DNA of 12,962 bases from Clostridia bacterium (GTDB lineage Bacteria; Bacillota; Clostridia; Saccharofermentanales; UBA5734), in assembly GCA_017997315.1 (NCBI GenBank), contig JAGOFF010000045.1, forward strand, positions 1 to 12,962. Direction: 5' to 3'. The position numbers and the translations under genes are program-made. The stretch's first letter is position 1. Each line of letters starts with the position of its first letter. Below the pieces are notes generated by a model. It did no database searches and was not told where the DNA came from. It saw nothing but the letters and a program-made list of their open reading frames with translations. Positions 7,335 to 12,962 of the stretch are shown here, piece after piece.

Positions 7335-7952
7335 ATGCCGGATATGGACCGGTTCCGTCCCGTTGTCATCGCAATCCTGGGTTTGCTGGCCGCGGTCGCG
7401 CTGGTCGCCTTGGCCGCCTCGATTCCGGGGCGCGGGCGTCCCGGCCTGACTGTGCTCACATCGGCGCGCGCCACCTCCGCGTCCGTGGAGACCACCGCCG
7501 CACCGACCGAACGGGCGGAGATCCCGGTCTATCTGGTCGGGGAGGTCGTCCATCCCGGCATCTACCACGTGACACCCGGCACGTACCTGTATGAACTCGT
7601 GGAGCTCGCCGGAGGACTGACGCCGGAGGCCGCGTCGGACCGGATCAACCTGGTCCTGCGCATTGACGACAGCAGACTGATCCGCATCACATCGCTCGAT
7701 GAGGCCGCCGGGCTGCCGCTCCCCGACGACGGCGTTTCATCCGGCGGATCCGGCGTACCGGCCAAGGTCAACATCAACACCGCGGGACAGGCGGAACTGG
7801 AGACGCTTTCCGGTATCGGCCCGTCGACGGCTCATGCGATTATTGCGTTCCGGGAGGCGAACGGCGCCTTCCGCACCGTCGAGGAGATCATGAACGTACC
7901 GGGGATCAAGCAGAGCCGTTTTAATGCGATCCGCGACTCCATCACCACCTGA
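7335..7952 (+). CDS. comEA: ComEA family competence / DNA-binding protein
   Basis: ComEA is the membrane-anchored receptor that binds double-stranded DNA during natural transformation and hands it to the ComEC channel. The 205-residue protein has one N-terminal transmembrane helix (about residues 9-30) with a short cytoplasmic start. A low-complexity Ala/Thr linker (about 42-60) is followed by an SLBB domain (about 62-120, with YLVGEVVHPGIYHV) and a C-terminal tandem helix-hairpin-helix domain (143-205) with VNINTA, LSGIGPSTA and NVPGI. This is the Gram-positive layout; proteobacterial ComEA lacks the SLBB part. A strong AAAGGAGG (7323-7330) lies 4 nt before the ATG; a second ATG at 7344 is possible. 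comEC and comEB do not follow, so whether the cell is transformable cannot be judged here. Confidence 0.93.
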   Translation: MPDMDRFRPVVIAILGLLAAVALVALAASIPGRGRPGLTVLTSARATSASVETTAAPTERAEIPVYLVGEVVHPGIYHVTPGTYLYELVELAGGLTPEAASDRINLVLRIDDSRLIRITSLDEAAGLPLPDDGVSSGGSGVPAKVNINTAGQAELETLSGIGPSTAHAIIAFREANGAFRTVEEIMNVPGIKQSRFNAIRDSITT

Positions 7953-7969
7953 ATCCGCCGCGGCATGAT

Positions 7970-7999
7970 TTGAACGTTCGTACCGTACAAGGATATAAT
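7970..7999 (+). promoter_or_regulatory. Sigma-70-type promoter of thrS
   Basis: TTGAAC (7970-7975) and a perfect TATAAT (7994-7999) are 18 nt apart. Transcription would begin near 8006, only about 34 nt before the thrS start. A small GTGCC/GGCAC hairpin (8003-8017) lies at the start of the message. No T-box element is present or would fit. Confidence 0.75.
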
Positions 8000-8039
8000 G
8001 AGGTGCCCGATCGGCACGATGAATGGATGGTGGATGGAA

Positions 8040-9815
8040 ATGGGACGTTTTGAAGAGGACAAGATTTACAGGGACACATATCGGCACACGTCGTCGCACA
8101 TCATGGCGCACGCCGTCAAGCGGCTGTATCCGGACGCGAAGCTGGCGATCGGCCCCGCGATCGACAACGGATTCTATTATGACTTCGACTGCAGTCATCC
8201 GTTCGATCCGGAGGATCTCCGCCGGATCGAAGACGAGATGGAGAAGATCGTGCGGGAGCGGCTTCCGATTGAGCGCTTCGAACTCCCGCGCGAAGACGCC
8301 GTCCGTCTGATGGAGGAGCGCGGGGAACCCTACAAGGTGGAACTGATCCGCGATCTGCCCGAGGACGCCGTTCTCTCTTTCTACCGTCAGGGAGACTTCG
8401 TGGACCTGTGCGCGGGGCCGCACCTCGAGAACACCGGGGAGGTAAGGGCTTTCCGGCTGCTTCAGACCGCGGGAGCCTATTGGCGGGGCAACGAGAAAAA
8501 CAAGATGCTGCAGCGGATCTACGGAACCAGCTTTCCGGACAAGGGAGCGCTCAAGGCGCATCTCGAAGCGCTCGAAGAGGCCCGCCGCCGGGACCACAAC
8601 AAGATCGGCCGCGAACTGGAGTACTTCACGACGGTTGATTATATCGGCCAGGGTCTCCCGATCCTTCTGCCCAAGGGCGCGAAAGTGATCCAGATCCTGT
8701 CGCGATTCGTCGAGGACGAAGAGGAGCGGCGCGGGTACCTGCTGACCAAGACCCCCTTCATGGCGAAGTCGGACCTGTACAAGATCTCGGGGCACTGGGA
8801 CCACTACAGGGAAGGCATGTTCATTCTGGGGGACCCTGAGAAGGAATCGGAACAGGAGGTCTTGGCCCTGCGCCCGATGACCTGCCCGTTCCAGTTCCAG
8901 GCATTCCTGACAAGGACACGGAGCTACCGCGACCTTCCGCTCCGGTACAACGAGACGTCCACTCTCTTCCGCAACGAGGCTTCCGGCGAGATGCACGGCC
9001 TGATCCGGGTCCGGCAGTTCACGATTTCGGAAGCCCATCTGATCGTTACCCCGGAGCAGGTCGAAGAGGAGTTCAGGGGCTGCCTTGATCTCGCGAACTA
9101 CATGCTGCGGGCGGTCGGACTCATCGGGGACGTCAAGTACCGGTTCTCGAAGTGGGATCCGGAGAACCGCGACAAGTATATCGGTTCGCCGGAGGATTGG
9201 GAGAACGCACAGGATACGATGAAAAACATCCTGGACGGGATGGGCATGGAGTACGAGTCCGCGGACGGTGAAGCCGCCTTCTACGGACCCAAGCTGGACA
9301 TCCAGATCCGCAATGTCTTCGGTAAAGAGGACACTCTGATCACGATCCAGATCGATTTTCAGCTGGCGCAGCGGTTCGGCATGGAGTATACCGACCGTGA
9401 CGGCGTCCGCCGCTTTCCCACCATCATCCATCGGACCAGCATCGGCTGCTATGAGCGCACTCTCGCGCTGCTTCTTGAAAAGTACGCGGGCGCTCTGCCG
9501 CTGTGGATCGCTCCGGAACAGGCCCGCATCCTCCCGATCGCGGATCGCCACGTCGAGGAGGCGAATCGCCTGAAGGACCGTATGACGGCCGCCGGATTGC
9601 GGGTCACCCTGGACGCCCGCGACGAAAAGATCGGCAAAAAGATCCGCGAAGCACAGATGGAAAAGATCCCGTACATGTTTGTACTCGGCGACAAGGAGGT
9701 CGAATCCGGCTGCGTCGCCTTGCGCGCACGCTCCGCCGGAGACCTTGGAGCGGTTCCTGTCGACGAGGCGATCGGACGTCTGGTCCGGGAAACCGCCGAA
9801 CGGGTGATCGGATAA
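8040..9815 (+). CDS. thrS: Threonyl-tRNA synthetase, TGS-less form
   Basis: ThrRS charges tRNA-Thr and edits Ser-tRNA-Thr. The editing domain comes first: RHTSSHIMAHA with His16 and His20, and DLCAGPH with Cys124 and His128. The class II catalytic core follows with motif 2 RYNETSTLFRNE (302-313), predicted zinc ligands Cys282 (RPMTCP), His333 (SEAHLI) and His464 (IIHRTS), and motif 3 around GCYERT (469-474). The anticodon-binding domain runs from about 490 to 591. The usual 60-residue N-terminal TGS domain is absent: the protein is 591 residues against about 640 in E. coli. An in-frame ATG at 7998 falls inside the TATAAT box and cannot be used. Of ATGs at 8019, 8034 and 8040, I choose 8040, which has GGTGG (8029-8033) 6 nt upstream; the choice is uncertain by a few residues. 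thyA follows after 12 nt. Confidence 0.95.
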   Translation: MGRFEEDKIYRDTYRHTSSHIMAHAVKRLYPDAKLAIGPAIDNGFYYDFDCSHPFDPEDLRRIEDEMEKIVRERLPIERFELPREDAVRLMEERGEPYKVELIRDLPEDAVLSFYRQGDFVDLCAGPHLENTGEVRAFRLLQTAGAYWRGNEKNKMLQRIYGTSFPDKGALKAHLEALEEARRRDHNKIGRELEYFTTVDYIGQGLPILLPKGAKVIQILSRFVEDEEERRGYLLTKTPFMAKSDLYKISGHWDHYREGMFILGDPEKESEQEVLALRPMTCPFQFQAFLTRTRSYRDLPLRYNETSTLFRNEASGEMHGLIRVRQFTISEAHLIVTPEQVEEEFRGCLDLANYMLRAVGLIGDVKYRFSKWDPENRDKYIGSPEDWENAQDTMKNILDGMGMEYESADGEAAFYGPKLDIQIRNVFGKEDTLITIQIDFQLAQRFGMEYTDRDGVRRFPTIIHRTSIGCYERTLALLLEKYAGALPLWIAPEQARILPIADRHVEEANRLKDRMTAAGLRVTLDARDEKIGKKIREAQMEKIPYMFVLGDKEVESGCVALRARSAGDLGAVPVDEAIGRLVRETAERVIG

Positions 9816-9827
9816 GAGGAGGGAAAC

Positions 9828-10661
9828 ATGAGCAAAGCCGACCGGATCTTTATCGACAACTGCCGACAAATTCTGGAGCACGGTTTCTCCTCGGAGCAGG
9901 AGAAGGTCCGGCCGGTCTGGGAGGATGGTTCGCCGGCCCATACCCTCAAGGTGTTCGGGCTGGTGAACCGTTATGATCTCGCGGAGGAGTTCCCGATCCT
10001 GACGATCCGTCCGATCAACCTGCGCGCCGCGGTGGACGAGGTCCTCTGGATCTGGCAGCGGAAGTCCAGCAACATCCATGACCTGAACAGCCGGATCTGG
10101 GACAGCTGGGCGGATCCGGACGGATCGATCGGCAAGGCATACGGATACCAGATGGCGAAGAAGTACCGGTTCAAGGAAGGCGAGTTCGATCAGGTCGACC
10201 GCGTCCTGTTCGATCTGAAAAACAATCCGTACAGCCGCAGGATCCTGACCAGCATGTACAACTTTGAAGACCTGCACGAAATGAATCTCTACCCGTGCGC
10301 GTACAGCATGACGTTCAATGTGACCGGGAACCGGCTCAACGCCATTCTGAACCAGCGCTCTCAGGATATGCTGGCGGCCAACAACTGGAATGTGGTCCAG
10401 TACGCATGCCTGATCCACATGTTTGCGGCGGTTTCCGGCCTTGAGGCGGGAGAATTCGTCCACGTCATCTCCGACGCGCACATCTACGACCGGCACATTC
10501 CGATCATCCAGGGCCTGCTGGATCGGGAACAACACCCCGCACCGGACCTGCGGATCCTCGACCCGGGGGAAGCCGGATTCTACGGCTACACCCCGGATCA
10601 TTTCGTGTTGGAGAACTATATCCACGGCGACGGGATCGGACGGATTCCGATGGCGGTCTGA
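9828..10661 (+). CDS. thyA: Thymidylate synthase ThyA (Bacillus/phi3T-type)
   Basis: ThyA methylates dUMP to dTMP with 5,10-methylene-tetrahydrofolate, releasing dihydrofolate. The 277-residue protein has catalytic Cys157 in LYPCAYSM, the PYSRR phosphate-binding arginines (134-138), QRSQD (176-180), the base-binding Asn188 in NWNVVQYA, and DAHIY (216-220). The residues after Cys157 differ from the common PCHxxxQF. Together with WIWQ, AYGYQ, QVDRVLFDLKNNP and a C-terminal AV, they match the divergent ThyA of B. subtilis and phage phi3T rather than the E. coli type, as I recall those sequences. A strong AGGAGG (9817-9822) lies 5 nt before the ATG. It is followed by folA, which recycles its dihydrofolate product; a flavin-dependent ThyX would not need this partner. 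Confidence 0.96.
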   Translation: MSKADRIFIDNCRQILEHGFSSEQEKVRPVWEDGSPAHTLKVFGLVNRYDLAEEFPILTIRPINLRAAVDEVLWIWQRKSSNIHDLNSRIWDSWADPDGSIGKAYGYQMAKKYRFKEGEFDQVDRVLFDLKNNPYSRRILTSMYNFEDLHEMNLYPCAYSMTFNVTGNRLNAILNQRSQDMLAANNWNVVQYACLIHMFAAVSGLEAGEFVHVISDAHIYDRHIPIIQGLLDREQHPAPDLRILDPGEAGFYGYTPDHFVLENYIHGDGIGRIPMAV

Positions 10662-10685
10662 AACCGCCTCCAACGAGGAGATTTT

Positions 10686-11198
10686 ATGAACCTGATCGTA
10701 TCGGTGGACGACCGCTGGGGCATCGGAAAAGGCGGGGGACTCCTGTTCCGGATCCGGGAGGACATGAAGCGGTTCCGCCGCCTGACAGTCGGCCGGACCG
10801 TCGTTCTTGGTCGCAAGACCATGGATACGTTTCCCGACGGAAAACCGCTGGCGGACCGCGTCAACATCGTGCTGACCCGTTCCGGGACTTTCCGTGCGGA
10901 CGGCGCGCGGATCTGCCGGTCGGAAGCGGAGGTGTTCCGCGCGATCCGGGACATCCCTTCCGACGACGTGTTCATCATCGGCGGAGAGAGTGTCTACCGT
11001 CTGTTCCTGCGGTTTTGCCGGTACGCGTACATCACGCGGGTGGACGGCGATTTCGGGGCGGATGCGTTCCTGCCGGATCTGGACAAGGAACCCGGCTGGC
11101 GGGTGGCGGATCCCGGAGAAACCATGTGTGACGGAGAACGGACCTATCGTTGGGTCCTGTACGTAAACGAACATCCGGAGGCATATCCCCTTGGATAA
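10686..11198 (+). CDS. folA: Dihydrofolate reductase
   Basis: DHFR reduces dihydrofolate to tetrahydrofolate with NADPH, regenerating the cofactor spent by ThyA. The 170-residue product shows WGIGKGGGLLFRIREDMKRF (11-30), in which Asp26 is the likely catalytic acid. VVLGRKTMDTFP (39-50) and RVNIVLTR (59-66) form the NADPH site, and FIIGGESVYRLFL (96-108) the conserved Gly-Gly turn. The Leu-Phe in place of the usual Pro-Trp, and Arg in place of the Pro after Ile23, set it apart from E. coli FolA; clostridial enzymes commonly vary here. GAGGAG (10675-10680) is 5 nt before the ATG. A GGCGGT/ACCGCC hairpin (10652-10668) spans the thyA stop. The 3' end overlaps the following gene by 8 nt. Confidence 0.95.
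   Translation: MNLIVSVDDRWGIGKGGGLLFRIREDMKRFRRLTVGRTVVLGRKTMDTFPDGKPLADRVNIVLTRSGTFRADGARICRSEAEVFRAIRDIPSDDVFIIGGESVYRLFLRFCRYAYITRVDGDFGADAFLPDLDKEPGWRVADPGETMCDGERTYRWVLYVNEHPEAYPLG
11176..11181 (+). promoter_or_regulatory. Ribosome binding site deciding the TTG start of the oxidoreductase
   Basis: CGGAGG within the end of folA lies 9 nt before TTG at 11191. No other start codon precedes the Rossmann motif in this frame, so TTG is the start. Confidence 0.6.
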
Positions 11199-12315
11199 AA
11201 GGAATCCGGTCCGGATCGGCATACTGGGCACCGGCCGGATCGCAGTGGATGCGCATGTCCGCGACATCCGCGCGGCCGGCGGGACGGTCGCCGCAATGGC
11301 GGACACCGCTCCCGGACGCGCCGCGCGCCACGCGCAACTGCTCGGAGTGCCCGCCGCATTCCTGTCGCTGGACGACATGCTCCGGTCCGGAACCATCGAC
11401 GCGGTGGATGTCTGCACACCGCCCGTCACCCATCTGCCCGCGGTCCTGGCCGCACTCGATGCCGGATGCCCGGTCTATCTGGAGAAGCCGCCCGCCATGA
11501 ACCGGCGGGAGATGGAAACCATGGCGGCTGCGTCGGTCCGTGCGGGCCTCCCGCTGGTGACGGGGACGAACCAGGTTTTCTACCCTGCGGTCCGGTTCGC
11601 GAAGGCGATGATCGACAGTGGGGAAGCAGGCATCATCTATGCGGTGGAGTGCCACAAGACCATCCGGCGATTCTACCGGAAAGGATGGCATCGGTCCCGG
11701 GCGGTGGCGGGAGGAGGCGTGGTCATGGACTCCTCTACACACCGGATGGATCTGGCGTTGCATCTATTGTCCAATCCCGAGGTCCAGTCGGTTTCCGCCC
11801 GTACCTTCAGCTACTTCGCTGGCCTCGACGAGCCGGAAGCCAGCCGGCAATCCTATCTGGTCATGGACGAAGCGGAACGGATCGCCTCAGGCCTGCCCGC
11901 GCCCGACCGGGAACCGGTGGATGTCGAGGACTCCGTCTTCGCATTGTTCCGGCTGGCCGGGGGCGGGGTGCTGTCGCTCCGCGAAATGGTCGGCGTGAAC
12001 ATGCCGGACGAAACCGTCCTCCGGATCTACGGCACCAAGGCGGGCCTTGTTCTGCGGATGGCCGGTCCGGGGGCGGGAACGGTGTCCGTCTATGCACAGG
12101 ACGGATCCGGCATGCCGGTCGACCGGGATCCTCCCCCCGAAGTGACTCTGAATACGGAGGGCTCCCACACCGGGGCTTTCCGTCATTTTTTCCAATGCGT
12201 CCGCGGGGAAACCGATTTCCGGCCCGGACTGGACCGGGCGGTCCGGTTGATGGGCATGGTGGACGCGATCTACGCGTCTGCGGGAAAGGGCGGCGCCGAG
12301 ATGCCGATATTGTGA
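11191..12315 (+). CDS. Gfo/Idh/MocA-family NAD(P)-dependent oxidoreductase, substrate unknown
   Basis: The 374-residue length and layout fit this family, whose members oxidise or reduce sugars, cyclitols and related compounds. An N-terminal Rossmann domain has GILGTGRIA (10-18) and the conserved EKP (98-100). The C-terminal alpha/beta domain has GGGVVMDSSTHRMDLALHLL (174-193), where Asp180 and His184 are the likely catalytic pair. Residues about 205-245 form a longer acidic insertion before the sheet strands. It starts with TTG and overlaps folA by 8 nt, so its translation is probably coupled to folA, yet the family has no established folate role. A sugar or cyclitol dehydrogenase riding on a housekeeping operon is the plain reading; a pteridine or nucleotide-sugar substrate is conceivable but unsupported. 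Base composition matches the upstream genes. Confidence 0.85.
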   Translation: MDKRNPVRIGILGTGRIAVDAHVRDIRAAGGTVAAMADTAPGRAARHAQLLGVPAAFLSLDDMLRSGTIDAVDVCTPPVTHLPAVLAALDAGCPVYLEKPPAMNRREMETMAAASVRAGLPLVTGTNQVFYPAVRFAKAMIDSGEAGIIYAVECHKTIRRFYRKGWHRSRAVAGGGVVMDSSTHRMDLALHLLSNPEVQSVSARTFSYFAGLDEPEASRQSYLVMDEAERIASGLPAPDREPVDVEDSVFALFRLAGGGVLSLREMVGVNMPDETVLRIYGTKAGLVLRMAGPGAGTVSVYAQDGSGMPVDRDPPPEVTLNTEGSHTGAFRHFFQCVRGETDFRPGLDRAVRLMGMVDAIYASAGKGGAEMPIL

Positions 12316-12326
12316 TTTGTACATGG

Positions 12327-12347
12327 CTCCCCGCCGCCGGGCGGGAG
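12327..12347 (+). terminator. Possible terminator hairpin after the oxidoreductase gene
   Basis: CTCCC plus GCC (12327-12335, one bulged C) pairs with GGCGGGAG (12340-12347), giving an 8-bp GC-rich stem with a 4-nt loop 11 nt after the stop codon. The T-run is missing; the only T-run in the gap (12430-12435) is 80 nt on. It may terminate inefficiently or with Rho. The rest of the 165-nt gap holds the tRNA promoter and no gene. Confidence 0.35.
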
Positions 12348-12436
12348 ATCCGTTTGCGATCATCGAAGCCTTCAGGATGGGCTGCGGAGTCCGGTTGCAG
12401 GATGGAGCGAATTGCCGATCAGACAGGGGTTTTTTC

Positions 12437-12465
12437 TTGACACGGATAGGGGAATTGTTTACAAT
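12437..12465 (+). promoter_or_regulatory. Strong sigma-70-type promoter of tRNA-Pro
   Basis: A perfect TTGACA (12437-12442), a 17-nt spacer and TACAAT (12460-12465) are 15 nt upstream of the tRNA. Transcription would begin near 12472. A GGGG-T6 run (12426-12435) directly precedes it. Confidence 0.85.
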
Positions 12466-12480
12466 CGGTGATGCTGTCAA

Positions 12481-12556
12481 CGGGGTGTGGCTCAGGTGGT
12501 AGAGCGCTTGGTTCGGGACCAAGAGGCCGCTGGTTCAAGTCCAGTCACTCCGACCA
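12481..12556 (+). tRNA. tRNA-Pro (anticodon CGG), CCA encoded
   Basis: All cloverleaf arms can be read. The acceptor CGGGGTG (12481-12487) pairs with CACTCCG (12546-12552) with one G-T wobble. The D stem is GCTC/GAGC (12490-12505) and the anticodon stem CTTGG/CCAAG (12507-12523), with loop TTCGGGA giving anticodon CGG at 12514-12516. The variable loop is 5 nt; the T stem GCTGG/CCAGT has loop TTCAAGT. Discriminator A and an encoded CCA (12554-12556) complete it. The CGG anticodon reads CCG, a codon well used in the upstream GC-rich genes. It has its own promoter and terminator and no tRNA neighbours. Its 3' end is where base composition changes abruptly. Confidence 0.96.
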
Positions 12557-12568
12557 AAATAATAGTCG

Positions 12569-12607
12569 AAAGAAGTCGATTGATTGCGGTCGACTTCTTT
12601 TGTTTTT
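12569..12607 (+). terminator. Intrinsic terminator of tRNA-Pro
   Basis: AAGAAGTCGA (12570-12579) pairs perfectly with TCGACTTCTT (12590-12599), extended by A12569-T12600, around a 10-nt loop. TTGTTTTT follows. It begins 13 nt after the tRNA CCA end and should stop transcription before the methyltransferase gene. Confidence 0.88.
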
Positions 12608-12658
12608 GTATTGCAAATAGTAGACGAGATCACGTCTTTGAAGGATTGGAAAATTGTT

Positions 12659-12962
12659 ATGAACAACATTTCACTTAAAAATAAGAAAGCTTGGGAATAT
12701 AGAGCATATGAATTCTGGATTTTGAAATATGGTGTACCGGCAGAAAAAGCCGTTCAAATTAAGAATAATCCGAAAGCACATTTAAGATACCATCAGAAAT
12801 ATTTTGAAAACATAGAAGGAATGAAAATTGCTAATATATGTGGATCTAATGGACGAATAGCAGTACCACTTGCTGTTCTGGGCGCGGATGTCACCATTTT
12901 TGACATCTCAGCGGAAAATAGGCGATATGCATCGGAACTGGCGAGCTGCGCAGAAGTTTCCA
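12659..12962 (+). CDS. Class I SAM-dependent methyltransferase (3'-truncated by the window edge)
   Basis: The reading frame is open from ATG at 12659 to the window end, 101 complete codons. Residues 1-50 are an N-terminal helical part (WEYRAYEFWILKYG at 12-25). Residues 56-83 have the methyltransferase motif I pattern, KIANICGSNGRIAVPLA, with the SAM-binding turn GSNG at 62-65 and the acidic residue Asp82 ending strand 2 (VTIFD). The substrate cannot be inferred. The only Shine-Dalgarno-like sequence, AAGGA (12641-12645), is 13 nt upstream, so the start is likely but not firm. Codon use differs from every upstream gene: TCA at codon 5, then TTA, ATA and AGA. The first 240 nt of this AT-rich stretch are about 30% G+C. 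The gene was probably acquired horizontally. The catalytic region is outside the window. Confidence 0.78.
   Translation, partial: MNNISLKNKKAWEYRAYEFWILKYGVPAEKAVQIKNNPKAHLRYHQKYFENIEGMKIANICGSNGRIAVPLAVLGADVTIFDISAENRRYASELASCAEVS

Noticed and set aside
7953..8039. T-box leader upstream of thrS
   Set aside because: No T-box consensus is present, and the promoter leaves only about 34 nt of leader.
7737..11429. A 1,230-codon open frame on the minus strand across comEA, thrS, thyA and folA
   Set aside because: It is in exact codon register with the sense genes and is open only because TTA, CTA and TCA codons are avoided. The sense genes are unmistakable and the antisense translation has no recognisable domain.
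12366..12410. Direct repeat CAGGATGG in the gap before the tRNA promoter
   Set aside because: Two copies of 8 nt in GC-rich spacer are expected by chance; no third copy or regular spacing.
12622..12637. AGACG/CGTCT hairpin before the methyltransferase gene
   Set aside because: Only a 5-bp stem with no T-run and no link to a known element; too weak to report as a feature.
12487..12678. Small plus-strand reading frame through the tRNA and terminator
   Set aside because: It begins inside tRNA-Pro and crosses its terminator; no ribosome binding site and no coding signal.
1..12962. CRISPR arrays, insertion sequences, phage or toxin-antitoxin genes
   Set aside because: No regularly spaced repeats, transposase or integrase motifs, or paired small toxin-antitoxin frames could be found in the window.

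Overview
The window reads as a GC-rich chromosomal segment (my estimate is above 60% G+C up to about position 12,480) from a bacterium that looks like a member of the Bacillota, probably a high-GC Clostridia-type lineage. This placement is inference. It rests on a Gram-positive-type ComEA, the nadD-yqeK-rsfS neighbourhood, a PurF with a short propeptide and four iron-sulfur cysteines, a Bacillus-type ThyA, and a clostridial-looking DihydroFR. Every gene I can support is on the + strand. Nearly all are housekeeping genes packed with 4-25 nt gaps or 4-11 nt overlaps.

Layout: (1) 2-1578, the 3' part of a class I/II PLP aminotransferase, overlapping by ATGA with prfB (release factor 2, no programmed frameshift). 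(2) 1618-5708, a promoter with a short hairpin-containing leader and a partial de novo purine cluster, purE-purF-purN-purD. The enzymes catalyse the first steps (PurF, PurD), the GAR formylation step (PurN) and the AIR carboxylation step (PurE). purM, purL/Q/S, purC, purB, purH and purK are not here. (3) 5705-7229, a NadD-YqeK fusion protein (NAD biosynthesis plus an HD-type Ap4A hydrolase domain) overlapping rsfS (ribosome silencing factor). (4) 7335-7952, comEA, the DNA-uptake receptor. (5) 7970-12315, a consensus-like promoter followed by thrS (threonyl-tRNA synthetase lacking the N-terminal TGS domain), thyA, folA and a Gfo/Idh/MocA-type oxidoreductase of unknown substrate. ThyA and FolA form the dTMP/tetrahydrofolate recycling pair. 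(6) 12437-12607, a tRNA-Pro(CGG) gene with its own strong promoter and a clear intrinsic terminator. (7) 12608-12962, AT-rich DNA (about 37% G+C by hand count) that starts a SAM-dependent methyltransferase running off the window.

The sharpest discontinuity is at the tRNA-Pro gene. Upstream genes avoid TTA, CTA and TCA codons almost completely. The methyltransferase downstream uses them within its first few codons and also uses ATA and AGA. This suggests that the start of an acquired region lies just 3' of the tRNA, although no integrase or att duplication is visible within the window. I see no CRISPR array, transposon, phage gene or recognisable novel multi-gene system. The more unusual items are the NadD-YqeK fusion, the TGS-less ThrRS with a leader too short for a T-box, the unassigned oxidoreductase coupled to folA, and the foreign-looking right edge.
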